From Diadophis punctatus similis (lineage: Eukaryota; Chordata; Lepidosauria; Squamata; Dipsadidae), in contig JALIGW010000005.1 in NCBI GenBank assembly GCA_023053685.1, positions 30,346,480 to 30,410,479 on the forward strand: a stretch of DNA of 64,000 bases, in the 5' to 3' direction. The position numbers and the translations under genes were made by a program. This document shows positions 34,117 through 46,222 of the stretch, piece by piece. The notes beneath the pieces are model-generated. The model had not been told where the DNA came from. It was given only the letters and a program-made list of their open reading frames with translations, and searched no databases. Numbering within the stretch: the first letter of the stretch is position 1; each line of letters begins with the position of its first letter.

Positions 34117-34529
34117 CAGGGGTTCCCAACCTTTTGGACCTCAGGGACCACTAAGGTCATAATTTTAAATCCTGCGGACCACCAAATTCATAATTTTAAA
34201 TCCATGGACCCTAATTCATAATTTTAAGTCCCGCAGACCACTAATATGAATTTTTTTAAAAAGATAAATACATTTGTAAAATAATGATCAGACAACTTCC
34301 ATTTTATTAATATGAAATGCACTATTTAATATAACAAAATTATAAATGCTTACTTAATTAAAACAAAATTGTATATGCTTATTTAATCATAACAAAATCT
34401 TTAAAGGTTGTTTCAATTGTAACACAATTATTAAAGTTAGGGTAATTATTACAAAATAATTGAAGCTTATTTGATGGTGGCTGCTGATGTTGTTGGGAAA
34501 GTCAGTCCCATATTCCAGAGCTGTAGCTG

Positions 34530-35411
34530 TAGTCCTTTCCCTCCCCTCTCCTCCCCTCCCTTCCTCCCTTTCCTTTCCTCCTCTTCATTTCCTCCTCTTT
34601 CTTTCCTTTCCTTTCCTTCTTCTTCCCTTCCCTTCTTTCCTTTCCTTTCCTTTCCTTTCCTTTCCTTTCCTTTCCTTTCCTTTCCTTTCCTTTCCTTTCC
34701 TTTCCTTTCCTTTCCTTTCCTCTTCTTTCCTTCTTTCCTTCTTTCCACTCCTTTCCTTTACTCCTTTCCTTTCCTTCTTTCTTTTCCTCTCCTTCCTTCC
34801 TTCCTTCCTCCCTTCCCTTCCCTTCTTTCCTTTCCTCTTCCTTTCCTCTCCTTTCCTTCTCTTCTTTTTCCTTTCCTTTTCTTCCTTTCCTTTCCTTCTT
34901 TCCTTTCCTTTCCTTTCCTTCTTTCCTTTCTTCCTTCCTCTTCCTTTCCTTTCCTCTTCTTCCTTTCCTTTCTTCCTTTATTTTCCTTCTCTTTCTTTTC
35001 CTTTCCCTTTCCTTTCCTTCTTTCCTTTCCTCTTCTTTCTTTCCTTTCCTTTCTTCCTTTCTTTTCCTTCTCTTTCTTTTCCTTCTCTTTCTTTTCTTTT
35101 CCTTTCCTTTCCTTCTTTCCTTTCCTTCTTTCCTTTCCTCTTCCTTTCCTTCTTTCCTTTCCTTTCCTTTCCTTTCCTTTCCTTTCCTTTCCTTTCCTTT
35201 CCTTTCCTTTCCTTTCCTTTCCTTTCCTTTCCTTTCCTTTCCTTTCCTTTCATTCTTTCCTTTCCTTTCCTTTCCTTTCTTTTCTTCCTTTCTTTTCCTT
35301 CTCTTTCTTTTCCTTCTCTTTCTTTTCCTTTCCTTTCCTTCCCTCCCCTCCTCTCCCCTCCTCTCCTCTCCCCTCCTATTCTTTCCTTTCTTTTCCTTTT
35401 CCTTTTCCTGC
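34530..35411. repeat. CTTTC/CCTTT-rich polypyrimidine tract, about 0.9 kb
   Basis: Almost pure pyrimidine on the plus strand, with long exact CCTTT runs (34641-34720 and about 35150-35250) separated by variant units. The 320-420-codon frames over it, rich in Ser/Phe/Leu/Pro or Lys/Glu/Arg, are simple-sequence artefacts. Homopurine-homopyrimidine tracts of this size can form triplex DNA. Confidence 0.97.
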
Positions 35412-35685
35412 ACCCGGGTGGAGCTGCTCTGGGGTGACCAAAGGGCCAGTCCTGTGACTACCACAGCTCTGGAATATGGGACCGGCCCATGGTGGGGCTG
35501 GAAATCTCCTCCATAGGGGGTGGCACGTGCAATGTGCAACTTTGCAGGTGGTGAAACGTGCAAAAAGGATCGCAGCCCTCGCTGGCCGGAACGAAATAAT
35601 GATGCTGTTGCGGTGGGGGGCCCAAGCAGGCCGAAGCGGGGGTTGTGCTGGCTGGAAGCTGCGGAGCGAATTGCTACTTGCATTT

Positions 35686-36052
35686 GCATCAGCATTCTGC
35701 CTTGGTATATTTGCGCCAGCCCGTGGTGCAGGGCAGCCCTCATCTCCTGTCGCTTGGAACTCAAAGAGGTAAATGGCGTCTGTTCCAGAGAGCAGCCGGA
35801 GCTTCCTGTCCATTGCGGACGCTAGGTCGGCTCCCTGCAAACCCCTGTCTCTCGAGGAGTGCTTGCTGAAGCAGCACAGAAAACTTCGGCCGGGCTCTTC
35901 GAGAGATGAGAGCTAGCGTCCGCAATCGACAGCAAACTCCAGCTGTTCCCCGGACCAGATGCCATTTACCGCTCTGAGTCCCAAGCGACAGGAGACGAGG
36001 GCTGCCTTGCACCACTGGCTGGCACAAATATACCGAGGCGGAATGCTGATGC
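35686..36052. repeat. GC-rich inverted repeat, 140-bp arms
   Basis: The left arm 35686-35825 (GCATTCTGCC...GCGGACGCTAG) and right arm 35913-36052 (CTAGCGTCCGC...GGAATGCTGATGC) are imperfect reverse complements around an 87-bp loop. It is an internal part of the nested hAT-like element. Confidence 0.85.
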
Positions 36053-36474
36053 CGCACAAATGCTGATGCCACACTACAGCAGAGAAAAGCAGCCAGGGAG
36101 AATCTAGCAGGCACTTTCTCTCAGGCCTCCCACCCGGAGGCCTCGCAGAAGGAGAGATGTAGGCCTGAAAGGCGGCTGAACCTTCCTCTCCCCGGGCAGC
36201 CATTTGGCTGAGCGCGGCGAGTTCTTGATCTTACCTTCTTGTTCCAGCTCATGTGGTTCGCACCGCTATACTCAAGGTGAGGTTTGCGCTTGGCGTTGAG
36301 AGTGGGGGTGGCATGTGAGCAGGTGATGTTGGGCGGTGCAGCCTTGTGTTCCTGTGCGCGGGCTGGATTAATTGCTCTTGGCCATATCTGGCCCAGGGGC
36401 CAAAATTTCTTCACGGACCACCAACATTTTCTTGCGGACCATCAGTGGTCTGCGAACCACCGGTTGGTGACCTG

Positions 36475-36530
36475 TGGTCCATGGGGTTGTGAAAAGTTGG
36501 ACATGATTTAGTAACTTAGTGACAACAAAT
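36475..36530 (+). mobile_element. RTE/BovB LINE 3' terminus, right part
   Basis: TGGTCCATGGGGTTGTGAAA then AGTTGGACATGATTTAGTAA and GACAACAAAT match the BovB 3' end. It joins seamlessly with 33855-34116 once the nested element is removed. Confidence 0.88.
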
Positions 36531-36886
36531 ATAAGCTCAATAAATGTGGGAAAAGTATGCAGCTTTATTGCACTCCTTTTCCAAAGTGGAACCATAATTT
36601 TCTGTCCTTATTGCACTTTCCTGATCTGTACATAAATTTCTCATCAGGACAATGAAATGTTCTGGGATTCCATTTTTCTGAATATATTCTATAGTTTCAC
36701 ACAATTAACATAAACAAATGAGCTCACCGTGACCCTTTTTGATATTCTTAGTTTTCTCATTATTCAGTGTGCATTAGCAATAACGTTATCATGTTCCTTT
36801 GCCCTTTTCAAAGCCAATTTGAATATTTGGCATATTTTTTTTCTATGTAGTGCTCTAATCTGCATTATATGATCCAAATCATTCTG
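36531..36886. other. Intron 3, unassigned
   Basis: Nothing recognised. Confidence 0.4.
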
Positions 36887-37010
36887 GAATAGAATAGAAT
36901 AAGAATAGATAGAATAACTTTGAATGTACACTAATCGGCATACATTAAAATGAAATTTCGTTGCATACCAGCTCTCAAAGGGTCACCACCTCCAACATAA
37001 ACATGACAAC
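36887..37010 (-). mobile_element. AATAG repeat with CR1/L3 3' end
   Basis: An AATAG-type run (36887-36916) is followed by ACTTTGAATGTACACTAATC, AAAATGAAATTTCGTTGCAT and CCAGCTCTCAA, a decayed snake CR1/L3 terminus read on the minus strand. It is a second example of AATAG seeding. Confidence 0.6.
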
Positions 37011-38534
37011 ATTATTTTGCTAATATGTAAAATTAAGGATATTATATGATAGTTTGTACAATTTGTTAATCTCTCTCTTTTTTGGTATCAGAATGTAGAT
37101 TGACCTCTTCCAATAGGTTGATCACTGTCTCATTCTTCATTTGCTGGTATAATTTTGTTGGGACCATGACAGATTCTTCTTCTCTGGCTGGCCATATTTC
37201 AGTGGGTATGGTATCATGACTGAAGTGCTGATCTAAATTCATCTTTTACTACTAGAGATTTTTACAAGTAGGAAATATCTTCTAGAGTATCTTGGATGTT
37301 GATATCTCTGCTATACTATATTTCAGAATAATGTTTCCATCTTCCTTTGATCTCTTTTGAATCAATTGTCTGTTCATTGGTATCCTTTAGCATACCAATT
37401 TGAGATGGGGACATCTTTCTGAGTTCAGAGATCTTTTGAAAGACTTTCTTAGAAAACTATAAATCACTGATGAGGAAATGGATTTAGCTAGAAATTTGGA
37501 ATTATGTGGTGCTATGAAAAATATGTCATTTTAACAAATCATTATCTTCCAAGGGCACCATGGAAATACATTTTCTGTGGCTATGTGGAACATGAGTTAG
37601 GAACACTGGAACTTAAATTGTCACTTATTAATATGATCATAAAAAGTATCTGAATGTTCTCTCTATGTGCTGTTTGACAACAATCCAAATTTTTCATACT
37701 TTGAGAATTTAACATGGTTTACGATTTGCCATGACAAGTTACAATTGTTGGACATAACACTTACAGGGTTAATGCAAACCTGAGTACAACTACAGGGGTC
37801 ATGTACTTTGATAATATTGAAGAGAGAATGGCCAGGTGCTTACTTTCAAAATACAAATTTGATAAATATACTTTACTTGTGGAACAGGTGGTGAATAAAT
37901 GCATTTTTGCATACATACATGACACCAGACTGAAATCTAATCGTAAACTTGCTTGTTTTGAAATATGCATGTAATAAAATTAGCCCAGGTCCTGCATTAT
38001 AACTATCATTATAGTTAAAGCCATTTATCATTCTATATTGGATAGATTATTGGACTACTTAAAAATGTAAAAAACTTGGCTTGTGCCCATTTTAAAAACA
38101 GGATATCCTGATTTACAGGACATTAGTATGAATATCTCTATGGACTAATTCTCAAGTATACAGTAGGTATAACACACAGATTTGCAGCCTTAATTTACTG
38201 AGGAGGAGGTCAATATTTTTGACTATAAAGAAAAGAGAAGATTAGACTTAATTAGATAATAACAATCTGTAAGAAAATATTAGTTTAGCCTAGGATAACA
38301 GCCAGGTACCCTTAATATATTCTGAACATCATCTTCCATCAATCCTACCTCATTCATAAGAGACTGTGGAAGCTTTAATCTAAAAACTTGGAGAGCAAAA
38401 TATCATTTACCATTTACCTGTAGACAAATGGGTGGTTCATTGCACAGTGAATTAGATATTCAGATTGGATTTGGCATTTTTTTCTGCTTATTGAGATCTT
38501 CCCAAGAACCTGGGATAGGGAGTTGTGGATGTTT
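37011..38534. other. Intron 3, unassigned
   Basis: AT-rich sequence without recognised elements or genes. Confidence 0.4.
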
Positions 38535-38650
38535 GATGGTACTACAGACATCTTCGCAGAATGTAAGCTGTTCCAAGTAAAACTACTTTTTGCAATTGAC
38601 TAATGGTGAAATTGTCAATGCTAATGATGTTCAAAAATTATAATAATTAT
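38535..38650 (-). mobile_element. Non-LTR LINE tail with ALLGTA-like motif
   Basis: The minus strand reads ISQLQKVVLLGTAYILRR, matching the plus-strand fragment QQAALLGTACILP at 17085-17395. Short and 5' truncated. Confidence 0.6.
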
Positions 38651-39242
38651 TGTAATTATTATTTTAGGACTATTGTGCTATTAATATTACCCCAGTAACC
38701 TTTTTTTCTAAATTTCTCAAAACAGTTGTGCAGTTTTTCTACTTATAAAACTATTGGGCATCTGAAGCACATCTGAATGTTCAGATGCACATAAAAATAA
38801 TAAAATCTATAAGGCTTCAGTGAATTAATACCAGCTGGCATTTGTAAATATTATATAAGAAAAATTACTGAGTGAAAAAATCCTAGGCATGGGAATATAA
38901 AAATTCCACAAAATCAGTTCAGTTGAATAGACTGTTATAGCTATTTATGAAACTCTTGTTTGGAGCTTTGGAAAAATTAAATCTACCAATATAAGAGAAT
39001 ATTTGTAGTTCAAATTTGAACTGTGAAGTTCTTGGTGGTCTCTGAGGTTGGATGTTTTCTTGCAGAGATTTCATTACCCAACATCTTCAGCACTGTCAAA
39101 CATCTTCAAGAAAACCAAGGTCAGCATCAAGAATTACACAAATTAGCCTAACCAAGTACTAGTGATTTGATAGCCAGAAAACATGTGGTGGTTCATTCTG
39201 AAAACTGCACATGCTTACCTGCCCAAGGGAACATCTGAAAAG
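38651..39242. other. Intron 3, unassigned
   Basis: AT-rich; nothing recognised. Confidence 0.4.
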
Positions 39243-39244
39243 TA

Positions 39245-40096
39245 CTGTATTTTTCGGAGTATAAGATGCACCAGAGTATAAGACACACCTAGATTTTAGA
39301 GGAGGAAAACAAGGAAAAAAGTATTCTGAACCAAATGGTGTAGTAATATATTATTTAATAAAATACCAGTATAGCAGAATACTTTTTAAAACCATGTAAA
39401 TTTTTTACAACCATGTATACTTTTTACAACCATGTACACTTTTTACAACCATGTACACTTTTTACAAACTTCAAACTTGACAGCTTTAAGACTTGTGGAC
39501 TTCAACTCCCAGAATTCCTCCTCTAGTCATGCTAGCTCAGGAATGGGAGTTGAAGTCTACAAGTCTTAAACTTGCCAAGTTTGAAGACCCTTGCACCCCT
39601 AACCCCGGGGTCTTCAAACTTGAGAGCTTTAAGACTAGTGGACTTCAACTCCCAGAATTCCTCCTCCAGTCATGCTAGATGGGGTAATTAGAAGGCAAAA
39701 ACACCCCCGTTTTTGCAAAAAATTGCCCATTTTTTACCTGGTTTTTTGCAAAAACGGGGTATGCAGAGGGTTTGGGAAGCCTGCAGAGCACTCCTAGGGG
39801 TGGGAAAAGGCAAAAACGCCCCCATTTTTGCAAAAAATGGCCCATTTTTTGCCTGTTTTTTGCAAAAATGGGGGTGTTTTTGCCTTCCCCCCGGACCCCA
39901 TGAGCACTCTGCAGGCCTGCCAAACCCTCTGCACGCCCCATTTTTGTGAAAAACAGGCCCATTTTTCGCAAAAATGGGATGCAGGAGCGGGGCTTCGGGG
40001 GCCCAAAAATGGCTGTATTCGGTGTATAAGACGCACCAACATTTCCACCCTCTTTTGGGGGGCAAAAAGGTGCGTCTTATACTCCGAAAAATACGG
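39245..40096. mobile_element. TA-flanked CCGTATTTTTCGG element, 852 bp
   Basis: It starts CTGTATTTTTCGGAGTATAA and ends TTATACTCCGAAAAATACGG, with TA at 39243 and 40097. The interior holds a 19-bp tandem repeat (39388-39463), a palindromic GGACTTCAACTCCCAGAATT unit as in 49999, and inverted GCAAAAA/TTTTTGC runs (39690-39990). No transposase. Confidence 0.88.
39388..39463. repeat. 19-bp tandem repeat, four copies
   Basis: Unit ACAACCATGTACACTTTTT, with copy starts at about 39388, 39407, 39426 and 39445, inside the TA-flanked element. Confidence 0.92.
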
Positions 40097-40098
40097 TA

Positions 40099-41699
40099 AC
40101 TATGAAACCCAACTGCTGAAGCTTCTGTCTATCCAGAGAAGCTGCGGTTTTATTTGTCTGTTTCAAGCTTGGCATTGGGATAGTTTGTGGGTTTCCTGGT
40201 TCATTGTCTTCATGACTGTGCATCAGAAAAGAAACTCTTTCTAGACAGACTTATGAATTCACTTCATGTCAACAAAAACATCGTCACCAGCATTGTGAAA
40301 ACTATCCTTTGATCCAAATGGCACAGCTTAGAAAAACTGTTGCCTTCAATGAACCAAATGTAATATCTGTCAGCAGTTTTTACTTATAACTTTTCATCTT
40401 TTCATGTTCTATTCAAACACCCTATCTGTCATTACTATTTAGAAATGTATCTCGGAATGTCTGTCATGTTTTATTACATTTTATGCTATAGTTAAATTTC
40501 AAATGAGCATATTTTCTGCATTTTTTTTCTTGACTGAACAGTAGAAAATGTAGAGATCAATTGAAATAAGACAGGAAGGATGGCATTTTTTTATGCTTTG
40601 GATGTGTGGATGATAGAATAGACATTTTATAGTTTACTTAAATTGGAAAATATTCAGATATAGGAAGAAAAGAAAGCTTTATCAAGGTTGTTACACTATG
40701 TGGTGCATATAAAACAAAATCACAGCATTTAATATTGCATTGTACTGTTGATAAACTTTGTCTTCCAGAGAAAGGAACATACTGTGTTTGAATCACATTT
40801 TGAGATGAATGGAAAGTTTATAGCTGTTACCTTTTGCCTAAACTATTAATCACTATAAATTATATAGATGATTGTTTGATTTGTATAACTTTATGTCAGT
40901 TGTTACCTGATTTCCAAGCCATAAAATAACTAACAAAGTTGATTTGATTTATAGCTGTAAAAATCAGAACTGGTTGACCTAAACCTATTGTTGCAGTGAA
41001 AATATGAAAACTAAATACACAGATTATTTTGCATGTAAAAAATATTCAGTGCTGCAAAGAAATAGAATATTTAGTAAATGGAAGTTCTTTTATTTGGCAA
41101 CTAAAATTATCAAATTAAATGTCCCGACAATACCATGTAAACAGTAATTTATTTTTAAAACGTTTGACCTATTTATATATGGATGTTTATCTTTTAGCAT
41201 GATCACTTGTGAAAATCTATGTCAAGAAATCTTCTATGAGCAAAAGTTGAGGCTAAGTACAATGTTATTTCAGTCTTTCAGAGATGTTGCTACAGACTTC
41301 AGAATCCAACTGAAGAGAACATCTGTGGCTTAGGGTTGGACTCTCGGAGCTTGGTGGCTTGCTTGCAGACATTTCATTACCCAATCGAGAAACGTTATCT
41401 GTGAATGACACTGGGGTTTGCTGCTTGTTTATATATAGTAACTTGGTCTGCCAATTTTAGTGGGATATGGCAGAAAACAACAACGAACCAAAAGGGGAAA
41501 AAACAACCTGTGGTGGAATCTCTAGCTAGACTGGAAAGAGCAGTCAAAAGGGGCATGAATCGTTATACTGCAGAAAGCAGCTTAGGCCAGATCTCTCCCA
41601 GAGATCTTTGAAGCTTTATCTTGCCATTCCCAAAGGAATGCAATCAATCTGGTGAGATTCTTGTAACAATAAACTACTGTTGAGATTCTTCATGAGTAG
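40099..41699. other. Intron 3, unassigned
   Basis: AT-rich; no element ends or gene recognised over 1.6 kb. Confidence 0.4.
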
Positions 41700-41707
41700 T
41701 TCTAGTT

Positions 41708-41976
41708 CAGTGGTTCTCAACCTTCCTAATGCCGTGACCCGCGACCCACCCCCACGCCCCGCCCGTGACCCACCCCGCCATTGTGCCCGCCGCCACAACC
41801 CCTGACCCACCGCCGACATTTGAGTTCTTTTACCCTCTGTGCATGTGCAAAGTGTTCCGCGCATGCGCAGAGGGTAAAAGAACCCAAATGGTGTCGTCCG
41901 GGTGAAGTCTCCCGACCCCTGTGAAAGGGTCATTCAATCCCCAAAGGGGTCGCGACCCCCAGGTTGAGAACCGCTA
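41708..41976. mobile_element. hAT-like element, 269 bp, TSD ttctagtt
   Basis: It starts CAGTGGTTCTCAACC and ends GGTTGAGAACCGCTA; the last base is A instead of the usual G. The exact duplication TTCTAGTT is at 41700-41707 and 41977-41984. The interior has the palindrome CGCGCATGCGCA (41858-41869) and a TTCTTTTACCCTCTG inverted pair. Ends match 51092. Confidence 0.93.
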
Positions 41977-42095
41977 TTCTAGTTACTTTCGCCCGACAAT
42001 ACCCATTTATAGATAGTGTCATGCTCATGCCTATGCACCGAAATCTAGTTAACTAATGGTTAGTACTATTTTAGTGCTAGATAAGGGTTAACATA

Positions 42096-43086
42096 CCATA
42101 TTTTTCAGAGTATAAGACGCACCTTTTTACCCCCCAAAAGAGGGTGAAAACTTGGGTGCGTCTTATACACCGAATGTAGCCCCAGCCACCCCCACCCTTT
42201 GGCCTCTGTCTTCCAGCAATTTACCTGTTTGCAGCAAAGAGGGAAGAGCCTGTAGAGCCAAGCAAGTCAGTAGCAGCTTCCCGACCTACAGCTGATTTGC
42301 CATGTGCTAAAATAAAAGTGAAACTAGCTTGCAAAGGGGCAAATAGCTGGGAGAGACACGCAGCTTTTTATTTTCTGCTGAACTGCATGCAAGGGGGTAA
42401 GTGAATAACTATAAATGTCTGTAGAATGTTCAAATTATTAGACTTATTTTTTAAAGACTGCTTTATTATTGTTCTAGAGCCAGGGGTCTCCAACCTTGGC
42501 AGTTTTAAGTCTTGTGGACTTCAACTCCCAGAATTCCACAACCAGCTTTGTTAGCTTTGCTGTCTGTGGAATTCTGGGAGTTGAAGTCCACAAGTCTTAA
42601 AGTTGCCAAGGTTGGAGACCCCTGTAAATCTAGACAACTTAACAAAATAAAGAAGCTTTTTAAAATAAATGCTTGCTCTGAAGAGGCCAGTGCTATTGTA
42701 TCTTCTTTTAAATAATAGAGAATAATGTATACTTCCAGAAATTGTAATTAATTTTAACAGCTCTGTACAAGTATAGTCTGAAATGTAACAGTGTCCTGTT
42801 TAGTATTAGAGTTAAATCCTTACTTACCTTGGAGTAGATCTATTTAAATAATTGGGAGGAGTTAATGTGACTACATTTAAGAAAACTTTCTGGCATAATG
42901 TACATTTCTCCAATTCTTTGCTATTTCTATGGGTCAGGCACACATGCACAGAAATACACAGCAAACAGTGTATATCATCTGTGCTATTTGCTGTTTGCTA
43001 TTTGGCAAATTGCTTGGAAGCAGAGACCTCTTTTCCTTGTTTTCCTCCCCCCAAACTAAGGTGCGTCTTATACTCCGAAAATACGG
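42096..43086. mobile_element. TA-flanked CCGTATTTTTCGG element, 991 bp
   Basis: It starts CCATATTTTTCAGAGTATAA and ends TTATACTCCGAAAATACGG, with TA at 42094 and 43087. It contains the palindromic element 42481-42624. Shares ends with 10358 and 39245 but has a different interior. Confidence 0.87.
42481..42624. mobile_element. Palindromic hAT-like element, 144 bp
   Basis: It starts CAGGGGTCTCCAACCTTGGC and ends GCCAAGGTTGGAGACCCCTG, with inverted arms of about 60 bp that include CTTCAACTCCCAGAATTCC. Same type as 49999. No 8-bp duplication is visible, so it may be a passenger segment rather than a fresh insertion. Confidence 0.75.
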
Positions 43087-43088
43087 TA

Positions 43089-43788
43089 ATTCAAGATTTT
43101 AGACTTAGTCTGCTTGTGGTAACAATAGAGACTGTAGGTTGATTCCTCTTTTGACTGAACGCCCAAGGTCTGCCATTCTTTTCCCCAGAAGTAGCCATTG
43201 AAAAATACAAATAATTTGTTCCAAGGTATGGAGTGGAAGATGCAGTTGTCACAACCCTGATTTCAGGAAGGCAATGCCTATGGATATTACCTCCGCAGAG
43301 GATGCCACTCTTTCCAACTTGAGTTGGAGAATGGAGGAACTTCACCTGTTTTAGGGGCAACTGATTAAATTTTAAAAAAAATTAAGCCTCTTATACGTAA
43401 AAATAAATAACGTTTAAAAATATTTACAGCAAAGTTGACTGCTTTCAATGATTGCAAGTTGTATTCTGCAGAAAGCTTTTGATCCAAAATTGACCTGGAC
43501 GAAGGTTAGCATTTAAACATCCTGGGCACCCATTTTTAAAGGCCATATGTTAGTGAAGACACTGCAGAGAATCAGCATCTCGAACCATAGGAACTAATAA
43601 GTGTGGCATTGCAAACAAGGGACCTTTGAACCTTTTCAGGCAGAACAGCATGGATTTTATAACCACTGAGGATTGTTCTAAGTTAATTAACATTTACAAT
43701 CTAAATAAAATAATTATCCAGGAAAGGGGTATTTGAACACAATTCTGGTAGTTGCCTTCACAGAAGTGTGGCTTTAAGGCATATGTCG
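43089..43788. other. Intron 3, unassigned
   Basis: Nothing recognised. Confidence 0.4.
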
Positions 43789-44450
43789 CAGTGGTGGGAT
43801 TCAACTGGTTCACACCACTTCGGCCGAACTGATTGTTAAGTTGCTGGCTGGCCCCACCCCTCCTTATCTCACCCTGCCCACCTTGACCGATGCCTACAGT
43901 CATGCCTGTGGCATAGCTGCTGCTACTCTCTGGTTCCCTTGCTTGCCTTGACCGCGGCCCCCGCAGCCCAGCTGATCTCTGCCTGGTGAGCCTTCCTCTC
44001 TTAGCTGCCTCCCACACAGCACAGCCCGCTTGTCTGCCTTTGCCACGGCCTACCTGATCTCTGCATGGGCGACTGGGTGTATGGCTGACATTTGGCTTCC
44101 AGCGCCAGAGAGGGAGGGGAAGAGAAGCGGTCAGGCTGCTGTTACCTTTAATTGGCGCGCATGGAGCGAGACAGAGCTCCTCTTGCCGCCTCTTCCCCCA
44201 CCGCTGCCGCCAGGTATGGCAGGGCTTCCTGCTCCTCATTTTGGCTGAATTTTGGCAGTGTGGCAATTGGGGAAAGGTGGGGCAGGGGAGGAAGGGTATA
44301 CCAGACTCCTGGGCCTACTGGCTTCTTCCCAGCAGCTCTTGCTCTGCCTTTTGGTGTCAGCGGTCAAAGACAAGGTTTTTGTGGGCAGAAAAGTTTTCCG
44401 GCACTGACCAGATGCCCTTGCTTCCCCCAAGCATTTTTTTCCCTACTCGA
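43789..44450. mobile_element. hAT-like left end with GC-rich body, right end not found
   Basis: CAGTGGTGGGATTCAACTGG at 43789 is a typical left terminus of the family. A GC-rich body runs to about 44450, but no matching right terminus or duplication was seen. Open frames inside are attributed to GC content. Confidence 0.45.
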
Positions 44451-46120
44451 TTTCCCGAAATCTACACGTGGGACCCTTGTTATATAGACACAAGGGATAT
44501 CAGATCTTGGGGGTGGGTTGTAGAATCCAAGCAGGGAGCTTTGCTGATAAAAAGTAGCAGCATGTTTTTCTGCATGTGAGTCTGATGGCATTCCCATTCT
44601 TTCATTTCTTCTGTATTTGCTTAGACCTGGGCTCATTGACCTTTCATAGCAATGAATACTGTGGTAGAAATTTATATAGTACATTGTGCACCGAAATAAC
44701 TCAAAATAACTTTCTTTAAATCTCCTGAATTCCCTCAAAACTGAGGTACACATTATTTTATATATGACAATGTTTTCACACTTGTGTGGAATTTTCCACT
44801 CCCCACATGGATGAAATTGCCCAAAGTCAATCATGATTTGAAGGAAGCCCAGCAGCTAATCTTTTTCATTATTTTCTCCAATGCTTCAAAGATTTTATTA
44901 TTATTTTTAATAAAGTTTTTATTTTTTCATTTAACAAGTTTCCATACTTTATACATAACTGTGCTCATTTACCTATTATTTACATGTCTACTCTTTACAT
45001 ATCATTAAGTTTAAGAATATTTCATACATAATGTTTACACCTCTTTTCATTCAAATCCATATATTCCATATTTTTCAAATATACATTTTACTTCCTCTTA
45101 TAGTTTACCTCTTTTTTTCTCGTTTTCTATACTCAATCCATTCGTACCATTTCTTCCATATTGCGTAATATTCCGAATTCATTTGTCCTTTCAGTTCAAT
45201 TGTTAGTTTGTCCATTTCAGCACAATCATATATTTTTTTTATTATAAAACTTTCCGAGGGTATGTTCTTTTATCTCCCAACATTGCACAAATGCTATTCT
45301 TGCTGCTGTTATAATATGTGAAATAATGTATGTGATAGTTTTATTATAGTCCCCCTTGGTAATCCCCAATAAAAATAATTCTGGTGTATATTCTACTTGA
45401 AGGCCTGTTATTTTCTGGACCCATCTATGAATTTTTACCCAGTATTTCTTTGCTTCTGTACATGACCACCATATATGGTAAAAAGTGCCTTGTCTTTGGC
45501 CACATTTCCAACAATTTGGTTCCAGGTTTGGATAGATTTTTGCCAATCTTGCTGGTGCCATATACCATCTATAAAACATTTTTGATTGATTCTCTTTATA
45601 TTTTGCTGATTTAGTTACTTTATAATTTCTATTCCATATTTTCCCCCAGTCTTCTAATTCTATGTTATGTCCAATATTTTTTGCCCATGCTACCATAACT
45701 CCTTTTACTATATCTTCTGCTCTATCAAATTCTAGTAGATAGCTATAAATTTTTGTTATTTGTTTTTCATCTGGGCCCGTTAATATTTTGTCTAATTGAT
45801 GTGGAACTGTCTCGAATCCATATTCTTCTTTATCTTTTTTTATATTGTGATTGGATTTGCATATATGGCCACCAATCTATCGTTATTTCCTGGTCTTCCA
45901 ATTGTTGTCTATTTTTAAGATTCCCTTGGCTGTCTAAAAGTTGTTGATAGTTAACCATTTTATTTGCCTCTAAGGTATTTGGGTAGATTATTGCTTCCAT
46001 TGTGGATACCCACCTAGGGATTTTCATGTAATGTTTTCTTTTAATCTCTTGCCATACTTGCATCAAGGCTTCTCTTATTTTGTGTTTCCTAAAATATGTA
46101 TGCTGTTTATTTCCTTTATT

Positions 46121-46222
46121 AACAATTATTAACGTTAGAGGGACATGATCTATCAAAAGGATGGCATAGGTAGGCATGCTATCCTTTTGATAGATCATGT
46201 CCCTCTAACGTTAATAATTGTT
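46121..46222. repeat. Perfect 42-bp inverted repeat inside L1
   Basis: Left arm 46121-46162 and right arm 46181-46222 are exact reverse complements with an 18-bp spacer. The right arm is the original ORF2 sequence (LLTLEGHDLSKG on the minus strand). The left arm is an inverted copy that disrupts the frame. Confidence 0.96.

Larger units (their letters stand above)
34117..36474. mobile_element. hAT-like 2.36-kb element nested in BovB
   Basis: It starts CAGGGGTTCCCAACC and ends GGTTGGTGACCTG. The host BovB sequence TGGTCCATGG is duplicated on both sides (34107-34116 and 36475-36484); 8 of these 10 bp would be the hAT duplication. The left interior repeats AATTTTAAATC and GACCACT words. It holds a CTTTC-rich tract (34530-35411), a short inverted repeat around it (ATATTCCAGAGCTGT, 34510 and 35463), and a 140-bp-arm GC-rich inverted repeat (35686-36052). 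No transposase was seen. Confidence 0.9.

Noticed and set aside
34467..35764. Frames of 320-420 codons over the CTTTC tract
   Set aside because: Pure simple-sequence translation (Ser/Phe/Leu/Pro or Lys/Glu/Arg/Gly), not a gene.
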